The notes beneath the pieces are model-generated. The model saw nothing but the letters and a program-made list of their open reading frames with translations, was not told where the DNA came from and did no database searches. From assembly GCA_041397645.1 (NCBI GenBank), contig JAWKWE010000004.1:2852001-2916000 (forward strand): DNA of 64,000 bases, given 5' to 3'. Numbering within the stretch: position 1 is the stretch's first letter; each line of letters opens with the position of its first letter. Below are positions 25,790 to 35,165 of the stretch, in pieces. Both the position numbers and the translations under genes were made by a program. This stretch comes from Hyphomicrobiaceae bacterium. GTDB lineage: Bacteria > Pseudomonadota > Alphaproteobacteria > Rhizobiales > Hyphomicrobiaceae.

Positions 25790-26248
25790 TCAGTTTGAAC
25801 CCGCTGGCCGGGGCTCTGCTGGAGGGATATCGGCGCCTTCAACTTCGAGTGCGCCAAACCCGTGCATACGGTTGGCCCACTGATAGCCGATGAGCGCACC
25901 CTTCACGCGCGGCAGCAGCCACAAGCTCAACAGCACGAGCGCGGGCAGCCATATGGCGAGCTGCACCCACGTCGGCGGCGCGAACGCCTGCTCAGTGGCC
26001 AGAATTCCGCCAACGATGACGTGGCCCGTGATGAACATGGTGAAGTAGGGCGGCGCGTCGTCGGCGCGCTGGTGGTACAACTCCTCGCCACACGACGGGC
26101 AAGTGTCATTGACCTTCAAATAGCTTCGATACATCGCGCCGGTGCCGCACGCGGGGCACTTCTGCCGCCAGCCGCGTTTGAGCGCCACCCAGACGTCGCG
26201 ATCTGGAAGATTGATGCCGCCGCCGCCGATGTGTTTTGTCTCTGTCAT
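25790..26248 (-). CDS. DUF983 family membrane protein
   Basis: 152-aa protein with an N-terminal zinc ribbon (CPACGTGAMYRSYLKVNDTCPSCG, four cysteines at about 32-54) followed by two transmembrane helices (about 70-85 and 94-113). The family is common in alphaproteobacteria and has no proven function; members are often near respiratory or RNA-processing genes. Here it lies 79 bp after rnr and 19 bp before a NUDIX gene in a same-strand unit. Confidence 0.9.
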   Translation of the reverse strand: MTETKHIGGGGINLPDRDVWVALKRGWRQKCPACGTGAMYRSYLKVNDTCPSCGEELYHQRADDAPPYFTMFITGHVIVGGILATEQAFAPPTWVQLAIWLPALVLLSLWLLPRVKGALIGYQWANRMHGFGALEVEGADIPPAEPRPAGSN

Positions 26249-26327
26249 GGGTCAGAAACTGGACCTCCTGGTGTCGCTTTGCAAGCGGTTGCGAAGCCGC
26301 AGCGGGATTTCCCGTGCGGCGTCATCC

Positions 26328-28613
26328 TTATCGTCCCCGGCGTCGAAAGCCTCCGCCCTTGGGGCGGCCGCCGCGTGGCTCGCGTGGAAGCTTACCGCCT
26401 CCAGCCTTGAAACTTGAAAGGTGGCCACGTGTTCCAGGCGTCAGCATCTCAAATCGCATAGCACCGGCCGAAGGGATGACTTCAAGCAGTCGCACCTCGA
26501 CCACGTCGCCAAGACGGTAACCCTCGCCCGTGCGCGCACCGATGAGCGCGTGGGCGGCTTCAACGTGGTGATAGTAGTCGTTGCCCAAGGACGAGATGGG
26601 AATGTAGCCGTCGGCTCCCGTGTCCTTCAACTTTACGAACAGCCCCGATCGCGTGACGCCCGCAATGCGCGCTGCGAAGGTTGCGCCGACGTGATCGGCA
26701 AGATGCGCCGCGATCAGCCGATCCATAGTTTCCCGTTCGGCCGCCATCGCACGGCGCTCGGTGTCGGAAATCTGCTTCGAGATTGCGGTAAGTCGCGGGA
26801 TCTCTTCATCTGTCAGACCGCCTTCGCCAAGTTTTAACGCGCGTACCAGCGCTCGATGCACCAGCAGATCGGCATAACGGCGGATCGGAGATGTGAAGTG
26901 CGCATATCGCGCTAGGTTCAATCCGAAGTGCCCGATGTTCTTTGGTGCGTACTCGGCTTGCGACTGAGAACGCAAAATCACCTCGTTGACGAGATCTGGA
27001 ACCGGAAGATCCTTGGCTTGCGCCAGGACCTTGTTGAAGGCGTCCGGCTTCAAGGCTCCAGCGTGAGGGATCTTCATGTCGAGCGTTTCGAGGAAGTCGC
27101 GCAGCCCCTTGAGCTTTTCCTGACTAGGCGCGTCATGCACGCGGTAGACGAGGGGAGACTTATTTTCTTCCAAGGTCTCGGCGGCGGCCACGTTGGCCTG
27201 GATCATCATTTCCTCGATCAGCCGGTGGGCGTCGAGGCGCTCTGGTGTAATGATCTGCGCGACGCGGCCTTTTTCATCGAGCTTGATTTTGCGTTCGGGG
27301 AGATCGAGGTCGAGTGGGCCGCGCTTGTCACGCGCCTTTGCCAATGCGGCGTAGGCTTCCCACAGTGGCCTTAACGCGCGCTCCATCAGCGGCGCGCACT
27401 TTTCCGACACGTTGCCGTCGATGGCGGCCTGCGCCTCCTGATAGGAGAGCTTGGCCGCCGATTTCATCATCGCGCGCAAGAATGTGTGGCTTCTCTTCTC
27501 GCCCCACTTGTTGAACACCATGCGGGCGGCAAGGCACGGCCGTTCCTCGCCTTCGCGCAGAGAGCACAAATCGTTGGAGATCTTTTCCGGCAGCATCGGT
27601 ACGACCCGGTCGGGGAAGTAGACCGAGTTGCCGCGCAGCTGTGCCTCGCGATCGAGCTTGGTATCGGGGCGGATGTAGTGCGCGACGTCGGCAATCGCCA
27701 CGATCACGACCCAGCCACCTTCATTGTTCGGGTCTGCATCGGGTTCTGCATAGACGGCGTCGTCGTGGTCGCGGGCGTCCACGGGATCGATCGTCAACAG
27801 CGGAACTTCGCGCAGATCCGTGCGGACATCCATGGTGGGAGGATCGAGATGCTCGGCCTCGATCAACACACTCTCGGGAAAGTCCTCTGGAATGCCGTGC
27901 GCATGGATCGCGATAAGAGAGATCTGGCGTTGGTCTGACGGATTGCCGAGGCTTTCCAGGACATGCGCACGCGGTGTCGCGAAACGGCCTTTGCGCGCCA
28001 GATCGAAACGCACCAGATCGCCGTCCTTCGCCTCGCCTTCGTCACCCGGGGCGATCGACCAGCTCTTGAGTTCCTTGCGGTCTATGGGTTCGATGGTGCC
28101 GCCGCCGCGTTTGGCTTCGCGATAAATGCCGAGAAGCCGGCGCTTCTCGCGCGGCAGCTTTTTGATCGGCGTTGCCTCGTAGTCTGCGTCCGCATCACGC
28201 GGCAATTTAGAGAGCTTAGCGAGCACGCGGTCGCCCGCGCCAATTTCCGCATCGCCCTCGCGTGTGCTGATGAGAAGCCGCACAACGGGGCGAGGCCCTT
28301 CGTCTTCCCAGATAACAGGCTTGCCGATGAGGTCTCCGTCGCGGTCACGTCCCGTCACTTCGATCTGAGTCACGGCCGGCAAGCGACCAGGCTCGCGCAG
28401 GTCCTTCTTGTTGCCTGCCAATAGGCCTTCTTCGGCCATCTCCGCGAGGATACGTTTGAGCGCAATGCGCGCTCCCGCCCGGACGCCGAAGGCGCGGGCA
28501 ATTTCGCGCTTCCCGGCTTTGCCCTGGAAAGAGTTCAAGAACTCTATGATCTGCTCGCGGGACGGCAATCCGCCATTGGCGGGGGCGCGCGGATCTTTGG
28601 TTTTGCGGGCCAC
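26328..28613 (-). CDS. rnr: Ribonuclease R
   Basis: Processive 3'-5' exoribonuclease that degrades structured RNA. The 761-aa protein has an N-terminal winged-helix segment, cold-shock-type RNA-binding domains, the RNB catalytic domain with DHDDAVYAE and VAIADVAHYIRPDTKLDREAQLRGNSVYFPDRVVPMLP, and a C-terminal S1 domain (GATFAARIAGVTRSGLFVKL) with a basic Gly/Arg-rich tail. The start is GTG at 28613 with AAGGAG upstream. It lies 27 bp after topA in the same transcript. Confidence 0.95.
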   Translation of the reverse strand: MARKTKDPRAPANGGLPSREQIIEFLNSFQGKAGKREIARAFGVRAGARIALKRILAEMAEEGLLAGNKKDLREPGRLPAVTQIEVTGRDRDGDLIGKPVIWEDEGPRPVVRLLISTREGDAEIGAGDRVLAKLSKLPRDADADYEATPIKKLPREKRRLLGIYREAKRGGGTIEPIDRKELKSWSIAPGDEGEAKDGDLVRFDLARKGRFATPRAHVLESLGNPSDQRQISLIAIHAHGIPEDFPESVLIEAEHLDPPTMDVRTDLREVPLLTIDPVDARDHDDAVYAEPDADPNNEGGWVVIVAIADVAHYIRPDTKLDREAQLRGNSVYFPDRVVPMLPEKISNDLCSLREGEERPCLAARMVFNKWGEKRSHTFLRAMMKSAAKLSYQEAQAAIDGNVSEKCAPLMERALRPLWEAYAALAKARDKRGPLDLDLPERKIKLDEKGRVAQIITPERLDAHRLIEEMMIQANVAAAETLEENKSPLVYRVHDAPSQEKLKGLRDFLETLDMKIPHAGALKPDAFNKVLAQAKDLPVPDLVNEVILRSQSQAEYAPKNIGHFGLNLARYAHFTSPIRRYADLLVHRALVRALKLGEGGLTDEEIPRLTAISKQISDTERRAMAAERETMDRLIAAHLADHVGATFAARIAGVTRSGLFVKLKDTGADGYIPISSLGNDYYHHVEAAHALIGARTGEGYRLGDVVEVRLLEVIPSAGAMRFEMLTPGTRGHLSSFKAGGGKLPREPRGGRPKGGGFRRRGR

Positions 28614-28640
28614 CGCTTCTCCTTGCTCTTTTCCTGAGCC

Positions 28641-31367
28641 TTAAGCCTTCGCCGTCTTCGAGGGCGCGGACTTCTTGGCTGGCGCTTTTTTCGCGGCCTT
28701 CTTCGCAGGTGCAGCCTTGGCCTTTGTCGGCTTGTCGCCCGCTCCGTCGGCGTCTTTAGCAGCCGCCTTCTTGGCAGGAGCCTTGGCTTTCTTTCCGGGC
28801 TTTTTTCCGCCGCCCTTGGCGATGCGCTCGTTGATGAGCTCAATCGCCTCTTCCTGCGTCAAGTCCTCTGGCTTTTTGGACTTCGGTACGGTGGCATTGA
28901 CCTTATTATGCGTCACGTAGGGACCATATCGCCCCGACAACACCTGGATCTTGCCCCCCTCGACGGGATGTTCGCCGAGGTCTTTGAGGACCGCAGGAGC
29001 GGCGCGCTGGAACCGACTCTTGCCGCCGCCAGCGCGCTTTTCAGCCAGCAGTGTGACAGCGCGGTTGAGGCCGATGGTGAAGACGTCCTCCATCGATTCC
29101 AGGTTCACATAGGTGCCGTCGTGGAGAATGAACGGCCCATAGCGGCCAAGCCCTGCGGTGATGGGGGTGCTTGTCTCGGGGTGAATGCCAACCTCGCGCG
29201 GCAGCGACAGCAGCTGCATCGCGCGTTCAAAATCGAGGGTCGCCGCATCCACACCCTTGGGCAGGCTCGAACGCTTCGGCTTCTCGGAACCTTCCGCTTC
29301 GCCCAACTGCACGTAGGGCCCAAAACGGCCATTGCGAAGCGTGACGGCCACGCCGTCATCGTCATATCCCAGCACCTTACCGTCGAGCGCCGCTTCTGCT
29401 CCGTCGGGTTGTGTGAGTTGGCGGGTGTAATTGCAGTCGGGGTAGTTGCCGCATCCGATAAACGGTCCAAAGCGCGACGGCTTGAGGCTCAAGCGGCCCG
29501 TCCCGCACTTGGGACACACGCGCGGATCGCTGCCGTCCTCCCTCGGCGGGAAGATGTGGGGCGCGAGCATGTCGTTGAGCGCTTCCATCACGTCGCCGAC
29601 GCGCAGATCCTTGATATCCTCGATGGCGCCAGTGAAGTCTTTCCAGAAATCGCGCAAGACAACCTTCCAATCGAGATCGCCGTTGGAAATGAGGTCGAGT
29701 TTGTCCTCAAGGCTCGCGGTGAAATCGTATTCGACGTAGCGCTTGAAGAAATTTTCCAGGAAGCCGACCACCAGGCGGCCTTTGTCTTCGGGGACAAGAC
29801 GCTTCTTCTCGATCTTGACGTAGCCGCGGTCGACAAGCGTCGCCATGGTCGAGGCGTAGGTCGATGGGCGTCCGATCCCCAACTCCTCCATGCGCTTGAC
29901 GAGTGTCGCCTCGGAAAAACGCGGTGGCGGCTGCGTGAAATGCTGGTCGGCGTCGATCTGCTTGTCTGTCAGGGCATCGCCAGCGGCCAGCGGCGGCAGG
30001 CGGCGCGCGCTGTCTTCCTCGCCCTCGGTATCGTCCTTGCCCTTCTCGATGAAGCGGAAGCGGTCGTCGCGGCCTTCCTCATAAACCCTGAGAAAGCCAT
30101 CGAATGTCACGACAGAGCCGTTGGCGCGCAAGCCATAGTCCTTGCCGTCGCGGCCTTTGACGTCGATCTCCGCTGCCGTCTGTTCAAGGTCTGCGGGCGC
30201 CATCTGGCTCGCGATTGCGCGCTTCCAGATCAGATCGTAGAGCGCATACTGGTCCTTCTCCAGATGCTTGCGCACACTCTCTGGCTTTCGGCGCGGATCT
30301 GTCGGGCGGATCGCTTCGTGCGCTTCCTGAGCGTTCTTGGCCTTGGTTTTGTACTCGCGCGCGAATGGCGTGTAGTTCTTGCCGTACTCGGCGGCGATGA
30401 CGTCACGGATCTGCGAGACGGCTTCCGGCACGATTTGTACGCCGTCGGTTCGCATGTAGGTGATGAGGCCGACCGTCTCGCCGCCGACATCGACACCCTC
30501 ATACAAGCGCTGGGCAACCTGCATCGTCTGCTTGGCGGAGAAGCCAAGCTTGCGCGACGCGTCCATCTGTAGAGTGGAGGTCGTGAACGGTGGAAAGGGA
30601 TTGCGTTTGGCGGCTTTCTTTTCCACGCTGGCAACGCGGAAGGACTGGTTCTCGATCGCGGCCTTGATGGCGAGTGCGGTTGCTTCGTCCTTGATGTCGA
30701 GTTTCTTTAATGTCGTGCCCGCGATGGTGACCAGCCTGGCCTTCACATCCTCGCTCTTGGCGGTGTTGAGCAGAGCCTCGATGGTCCAATATTCGTCGGT
30801 GCGGAACGCCTCGATCTCGGCCTCGCGGTCGCAAACCAGACGCAACGCCACCGACTGAACGCGCCCTGCTGAGCGCGAGCCTGGAAGTTTGCGCCACAGC
30901 ACCGGCGATAGTGTAAATCCGACGAGATAGTCGAGCGCACGGCGCGCCAGATAGGCGTCCACCAGCGGCGCATCGATCTTGCGCGGCTCCTTCAGCGCGG
31001 CGAGGATCGATTGCTTTGTGATGGCGTTGAAGGCGACGCGCTCGACGTCGAGGTCTTTCTTGAGAGCCTTCTTCTGTGCAAGAATTTCCAGGATGTGCCA
31101 GGAAATCGCTTCTCCCTCGCGATCAGGGTCGGTGGCGAGGATTAGCTTGTCGGCCTTTTTGACCGCTTCGGCGATCTCGCGGACGATCTTTTGGGATTTG
31201 CCGTCAACGTCCCAGTGCATAGCAAAATCGTTGTCCGGCTCAACCGAGCCATCCTTGGCAGGCAGGTCGCGCACGTGGCCATAGGAAGCGATGACCTTAT
31301 AAGTGGGGCCAAGATACTTATTAATGGTCTTGGCCTTCGCAGCGGATTCGACGATCAGGACGTTCAT
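28641..31367 (-). CDS. topA: DNA topoisomerase I
   Basis: Type IA topoisomerase that relaxes negative supercoils. The 908-aa product has a TOPRIM domain (MNVLIVESAAKAKTI ... ATDPDREGEAISWH) and catalytic Y304 in GLITYMRTDG. A zinc-finger module CPKCGTGRLSLKPSRFGPFIGC with YPDC lies at about 620-650. Several topo_C-type repeats then follow (FGPYVQLG, RYGPFILHDG, RYGPYVTHN). The last 60 residues are Lys/Ala repeats (KKAAAKDADGAGDKPTKAKA type), a histone-like tail usual in this order. It heads the topA-rnr-DUF983-NUDIX unit. Confidence 0.96.
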   Translation of the reverse strand: MNVLIVESAAKAKTINKYLGPTYKVIASYGHVRDLPAKDGSVEPDNDFAMHWDVDGKSQKIVREIAEAVKKADKLILATDPDREGEAISWHILEILAQKKALKKDLDVERVAFNAITKQSILAALKEPRKIDAPLVDAYLARRALDYLVGFTLSPVLWRKLPGSRSAGRVQSVALRLVCDREAEIEAFRTDEYWTIEALLNTAKSEDVKARLVTIAGTTLKKLDIKDEATALAIKAAIENQSFRVASVEKKAAKRNPFPPFTTSTLQMDASRKLGFSAKQTMQVAQRLYEGVDVGGETVGLITYMRTDGVQIVPEAVSQIRDVIAAEYGKNYTPFAREYKTKAKNAQEAHEAIRPTDPRRKPESVRKHLEKDQYALYDLIWKRAIASQMAPADLEQTAAEIDVKGRDGKDYGLRANGSVVTFDGFLRVYEEGRDDRFRFIEKGKDDTEGEEDSARRLPPLAAGDALTDKQIDADQHFTQPPPRFSEATLVKRMEELGIGRPSTYASTMATLVDRGYVKIEKKRLVPEDKGRLVVGFLENFFKRYVEYDFTASLEDKLDLISNGDLDWKVVLRDFWKDFTGAIEDIKDLRVGDVMEALNDMLAPHIFPPREDGSDPRVCPKCGTGRLSLKPSRFGPFIGCGNYPDCNYTRQLTQPDGAEAALDGKVLGYDDDGVAVTLRNGRFGPYVQLGEAEGSEKPKRSSLPKGVDAATLDFERAMQLLSLPREVGIHPETSTPITAGLGRYGPFILHDGTYVNLESMEDVFTIGLNRAVTLLAEKRAGGGKSRFQRAAPAVLKDLGEHPVEGGKIQVLSGRYGPYVTHNKVNATVPKSKKPEDLTQEEAIELINERIAKGGGKKPGKKAKAPAKKAAAKDADGAGDKPTKAKAAPAKKAAKKAPAKKSAPSKTAKA

Positions 31368-31610
31368 ATTTTGCTTTCTGGGGGAAGAGAGCCACTCAGC
31401 ATCTAGAACCTATGGTTGAGCATCCCGACGCGCTCTCGAAATTCATGGCGCGGGAAGATGGGTGATCCACGCCAGACTGTCAAACCGCCTACAAGTCGCG
31501 CCCGGGAGTTGCGAGAAGAACGTTATTGCAACCAAAGATAGAGTGCATTAAGGTTTACCCGTGGACAGCGAAGCGCTGGCAACGAGATACAGGGCCGGGA
31601 CAATATTGCA

Positions 31611-31799
31611 ATGCCAACATCATCCAATGTGCCGGATGCGCCTCAGGCCGAGCGGCTTCGGGCTGTGGACAGGCTTGAATATGTTGCCGATCTGCTCTTG
31701 GAGCTGCAATCGATAGCCATCTCCTCAAAGTGCGAAACCCTGGCCGGCCTGCTTAACCTAGCCCATGCCGAGGCACTGAGGCAGGCGCGGCAGATCTAG
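31611..31799 (+). CDS. Small hypothetical protein (62 aa)
   Basis: 62-aa frame with helical, amphipathic content (RLEYVADLLLELQSIAISSKCETLAGLLNLAHAEAL), no signal peptide and no known domain. It is alone on the plus strand between divergent topA and convergent dprA. No strong ribosome binding site is seen, so coding status rests on its protein-like composition and the lack of a competing frame. Function unknown. Confidence 0.5.
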   Translation: MPTSSNVPDAPQAERLRAVDRLEYVADLLLELQSIAISSKCETLAGLLNLAHAEALRQARQI

Positions 31800-31818
31800 C
31801 AGCCGTGGGCCCGCCGGG

Positions 31819-32988
31819 TCAGTCGGGCGATGCGGCGACAAGCCCAGGTCCTGGACGGGTGAGCCTGCCTGCCAGCTCGAGTTCCATCAGAGCGATCTGG
31901 ACCACGCGGACCGAAAGGCCCGTCGCTTCGATGATGGCGCCGACGTCGACCGGCGCAGGGCCGAGAGCCTGCCACACGCGATTGCGTTCTCCATCGCCGA
32001 ACTCCGGCGGAGGCAGCGGCGGCGGTATGGCAGGCTGGGTGAACGCCTCCGGGCCAGGAGGAGCTTCTCTCAGCCCCGTCAGAGGCGCCAGGATCGACAG
32101 GACATCTGCGACCTCGGTCACCAGTGTCGCTCCGTTCTTGATGAGCCGGTTGGTGCCTTCCGCGCGCGGGTCCAGCGGGTGGCCGGGCACGGCAAAGACC
32201 TCGCGGCCCTGTTCTGCCGCATAGCGGGCCGTCACCAGTGTGCCTGAGCGCGCGGCCGCTTCGATAATGATCACGCCGCTCGAAATGCCTGAGATGATCC
32301 GATTGCGCTTGGGAAAGTCCTGGCCGCGTGGCGTGAAGCCGGGTCGCTGTTCGCTGACGAGGCACCCCTCCACGCCAATGCGATCCTGCAGCGCTCGGTG
32401 CTCGGGCGGATAGATGACATCCAATCCACCCGCCAGCACCGCGACTGTGCCGGTGGCGAGTGCCGTGTCGTGGGCGGCTCCGTCGATGCCACGCGCAAGT
32501 CCCGACACCACGCAATAGCCCGCATCTCCCAAGCCGTTTGCGAAATGCCGCGCGAGCTTGATGCCCGCTGCAGAACTCTCCCGCGAGCCGACGATGGCGA
32601 CGCTTGGCGCATTCAGAAGTTGCGCCCGGCCCTTCACGTATAGCAGCGGTGGGGGAGCATCGAGCATGGCAAGCCGCGCGGGATAGTTCGGCTCGATGGT
32701 GAATATCGGTGTCGCGCCGCACGCCTGCGCGGCCTCGAGTTCCGCGCTGGCTTGATGCTCGGAGCACACGCGGATGGTTTTGCCGCGACCGGCGCGCCGC
32801 GCAAGTCCCGGCAGCACCTCAAGCGCCTTGGTCGCGCCGCCATAGGTATTGATCAACTCGCGGAATGTGACGGGTCCAACGTTTTCGGAGCGTATGAGGC
32901 GCAGGCAGGCAAGCCGTTCGGCCGGATCTAGCGTGGCGACGGGCAGCGGCGCGGGTCGAAAAAGGCCTGAAGGCTCACGTCTTGGCAC
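31819..32988 (-). CDS. dprA: DNA-processing protein DprA
   Basis: Loads RecA on incoming single-stranded DNA during natural transformation and is widely conserved even in bacteria not known to be competent. About 389 aa, with a SAM-like N-terminal part, a Rossmann core (VAIVGSRESSAAG, VVSGLARGIDGAAHDTAL, FPKRNRIISGISSGVIIIEA, SGTLVTARYAAEQGREVFAVPG) and a C-terminal winged helix. There is no good ATG; GTG 32988 was chosen, with TTG 33024 as an alternative. It overlaps the plsY stop by 14 bases, so expression is coupled to plsY. Confidence 0.92.
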   Translation of the reverse strand: MPRREPSGLFRPAPLPVATLDPAERLACLRLIRSENVGPVTFRELINTYGGATKALEVLPGLARRAGRGKTIRVCSEHQASAELEAAQACGATPIFTIEPNYPARLAMLDAPPPLLYVKGRAQLLNAPSVAIVGSRESSAAGIKLARHFANGLGDAGYCVVSGLARGIDGAAHDTALATGTVAVLAGGLDVIYPPEHRALQDRIGVEGCLVSEQRPGFTPRGQDFPKRNRIISGISSGVIIIEAAARSGTLVTARYAAEQGREVFAVPGHPLDPRAEGTNRLIKNGATLVTEVADVLSILAPLTGLREAPPGPEAFTQPAIPPPLPPPEFGDGERNRVWQALGPAPVDVGAIIEATGLSVRVVQIALMELELAGRLTRPGPGLVAASPD

Positions 32989-33607
32989 CAATTTTCGGCT
33001 CCGTGCCGGCGATGAGCCGCGCAATGTTGGCCCGGTGCTTCCAAAGCAACAGGGCGGTCATGAGAAGGGCGACGATAGCAAGCACCGTTTCTCCTACCCA
33101 CCACAACATGATCGGTGCAGCGACGCTTGCGACCAGGGCGGACAGCGAGGAGTATTTGAGTGTGTAGGCCACAGCCAGCCAGATTGCGCAAAACACCAGC
33201 GCGCCGGGCCAGTACAATCCAGCTAGCACACCGATATAGGTGGCAACGCCTTTGCCGCCTTTAAACCGCAACCATACGGGGTAGATGTGCCCGAGAAATG
33301 CGCCGAGTCCTGCGATGACGGCGGGCGCTTCGCCCCAGAAATAGCGCGCAAGCAGAACAGCTGCGGTGCCCTTCAGGCCATCGAGAAGCAGAGTGGCGGC
33401 GGCGAGCTTCTTGGAGCCTGTCCGCAATACGTTGGTCGCCCCGATGTTTCCTGAGCCGATCGCTCGGACATCGCCAAGGCCGGCCGCCCGCGTGAGAAGC
33501 AGCCCGAAAGGAATGGATCCGAGCAGGTAGCCCAATACGCCGCCCTTGATGAGCCAGGGCCAAAGTCCGCCTATGACAAGGGCTGTAAAAGAGGATTCGG
33601 GGCTCAT
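32975..33607 (-). CDS. plsY: Acyl-phosphate glycerol-3-phosphate acyltransferase PlsY
   Basis: Integral-membrane enzyme that acylates glycerol-3-phosphate from acyl-phosphate, the first step of phospholipid synthesis. The 210-aa protein has five to six hydrophobic helices and the three family motifs: GSGNIGATNVLR, GHIYPVWLRFKGGKGVAT and the more degenerate YSSLSALVA. A good partner (PlsX) is not in the window. It is upstream of and overlaps dprA. Confidence 0.94.
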   Translation of the reverse strand: MSPESSFTALVIGGLWPWLIKGGVLGYLLGSIPFGLLLTRAAGLGDVRAIGSGNIGATNVLRTGSKKLAAATLLLDGLKGTAAVLLARYFWGEAPAVIAGLGAFLGHIYPVWLRFKGGKGVATYIGVLAGLYWPGALVFCAIWLAVAYTLKYSSLSALVASVAAPIMLWWVGETVLAIVALLMTALLLWKHRANIARLIAGTEPKIGAKT

Positions 33608-34103
33608 GTGGGGCCGCTTGGATCTGCGAAAGGCTTGAAACTAAAGAGAAGGTCTAGGCAGCCCGGCGCATCGGGTCAATGCCGTTTGGCATGGTCTATC
33701 AAGAGCGCAGATGCGTTCGCTGCAATTGGATGCGTGTTGCGCATTGCCAAGGCTCGCTCAAATCGACCGTTTTTTGACGGGCGCCTTCCATTGCGCGTGC
33801 AGTGATCTCGATATCCCCAGGATTTTTTAATCGTCGCGGAGGCAAAAACTCCAACCGAATCCGCCGCCCACTGCCTGAAAAAACAGGAACGGCGATTTGT
33901 GCGGATTGGATGCCATTGACTCCAGTTGGGAGTGGTCTCAGCTTGACGTTCTAGTACGTCATCACTCGTTGGCTTTATCCAGGCGTCCGCGGCGAGCCCA
34001 ATTGGCTCATCGCGGACGATGTTTTTTCGTCGTAGCCTTTGCCGAGCCTATCGCTTCACCGGTATCGGTTTCGGCGCGGCACGCGCTCGTTGAGGACGCG
34101 GTG
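33608..34103. other. Intergenic region between the DUF4239 gene and plsY
   Basis: About 500 bp between two minus-strand genes. The frames on the plus strand that enter here run antisense into the DUF4239 gene and look like shadows. The stretch holds the plsY promoter, a GACGT-N6-ACGTC palindrome (33945-33960), two TTGAC motifs 27 bp apart, and a plus-strand terminator (33984-34027). Confidence 0.45.
33984..34027 (+). terminator. Plus-strand terminator with no gene in front
   Basis: 15-bp stem (33984-33998 with 34004-34018), only a two-base mismatch in the middle, five-base loop, followed by ATGTTTTTT. Both neighbouring genes are on the minus strand and the T run is only on the plus side, so it should end an unseen plus-strand transcript. 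Confidence 0.6.
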
Positions 34104-34916
34104 TCAACGTGGCGGCGGAGGAATTGGAACGCCACCTTTAAAACCTGCGGAGGTCCAATCATAGACCGTAACGCCGGTGCGAATGCTTCCAAGCCGCGGA
34201 GCACTCACGTCCAGAATGACGACGATTACGATAGTCCACACCGCGGTCAAAATACCCGACAGCAGGTAGATGGTCTGGCCCTTCAAACCGAGTTGATAGC
34301 CGACCGCGCTGATCGAAATGATTGCCAGTCCGATAAGCAGCCAAAACACTTGCGGGGGAACCCGCGCTTCATGCGCGAACCGCTCATCGGTTGCCAGATC
34401 GAACGTGTCGTTGAGCGAACTCATCAACGCTGCGATGATCGGATCGGGGCGTTGGCGAGAGAGAGCCGCAGCGTGCCCCCACATCTGAGTTTGAAGGGCG
34501 GATGTTCGCGCGTTGATGTCCTCGAGTTCTGCCGATACGCGCGGCGCTTGGAGAAACTGCTTGCGGACCGCAATATAGTCTTCCAGGAGCTTGGCGATTT
34601 CCTGCCCGCGCGGATCGTCAATGGCTTGGGCGCGCAGCCATGCCGTCCCGATGGCATTGGCTTCAGCCAGCGTCGCCTGACGGCGTTCGGCGAAGCGGGT
34701 GTTCGCAAATGAGAGGGTGAGCGCCAAGACGAAAGCTAGAAGTCCCAGGATGCCGCCGACGATCAGTCCGACGCCTTCCGCATCGCCCGTGCCGCGGACT
34801 TCGCGCTCGCGGCGGCCAAGGATATAGCCGAGCAAGTGCGCGACGATCTGGGCGATGAACAAGACAGCCGCGAAGGCCGGCGGGCTCCAGTCCGCAAGGC
34901 GCGCCAGCAACTCCAT
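34104..34916 (-). CDS. DUF4239 (bestrophin-like) membrane protein
   Basis: 270-aa four-helix membrane protein with TM segments at about 14-34, 50-70, 191-210 and 216-237. A long soluble helical section lies between TM2 and TM3 (TRFAERRQATLAEANAIGTAWLRA). The layout and the RFAERRQATLAEANAIGTA signature fit DUF4239, annotated as bestrophin-like; function is unproven, possibly an ion channel. GGAG lies six bases before the ATG. It interrupts the pyr-plsY-dprA neighbourhood usual in this order. Confidence 0.82.
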   Translation of the reverse strand: MELLARLADWSPPAFAAVLFIAQIVAHLLGYILGRREREVRGTGDAEGVGLIVGGILGLLAFVLALTLSFANTRFAERRQATLAEANAIGTAWLRAQAIDDPRGQEIAKLLEDYIAVRKQFLQAPRVSAELEDINARTSALQTQMWGHAAALSRQRPDPIIAALMSSLNDTFDLATDERFAHEARVPPQVFWLLIGLAIISISAVGYQLGLKGQTIYLLSGILTAVWTIVIVVILDVSAPRLGSIRTGVTVYDWTSAGFKGGVPIPPPPR

Positions 34917-34993
34917 CAGCAGCTCCGTCGAAAAATATGAAGATCAAGAAAGAATGCGGTGGACTGTGCCCGTTCCGGTCAACGCAAATCCCG

Positions 34994-35023
34994 GCTGGCA
35001 GCGAGTTTCGTCTCGCTGCCAGC
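34994..35023 (-). terminator. Perfect 12-bp hairpin after the pyrBC unit
   Basis: GCTGGCAGCGAG (34994-35005) pairs with CTCGCTGCCAGC (35012-35023), six-base loop. It lies about 140 bp after the pyrC-like stop and before the DUF4239 start. The flanks are not strongly T-rich on either strand, so it may be a weak terminator of pyrBC or an mRNA-stabilising hairpin. Confidence 0.45.
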
Positions 35024-35165
35024 GATCTTATTCGACCAAGCTAATGGCAAAGCAAGATCCATCAACTGCTGCCCACAGCTTGTATCGCGGGAACGCCTGG
35101 AGAGCACTCATCGTTTGAGGTTTTTGCCGCCCAATTCAGTCAGGGGGAGCCTTCTCAATCCGAGC

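Noticed and set aside
28908..30572. 554-codon open frame antisense to topA
   Set aside because: Lies fully opposite the catalytic part of topA. In GC-rich DNA the reverse frame of a real gene is often open, and the product resembles no protein and has no ribosome binding site.
33897..34712. 271-codon plus-strand frame overlapping the DUF4239 gene
   Set aside because: Mostly antisense to a clear four-TM protein and contains the terminator at 33984; no domain and no ribosome binding site.
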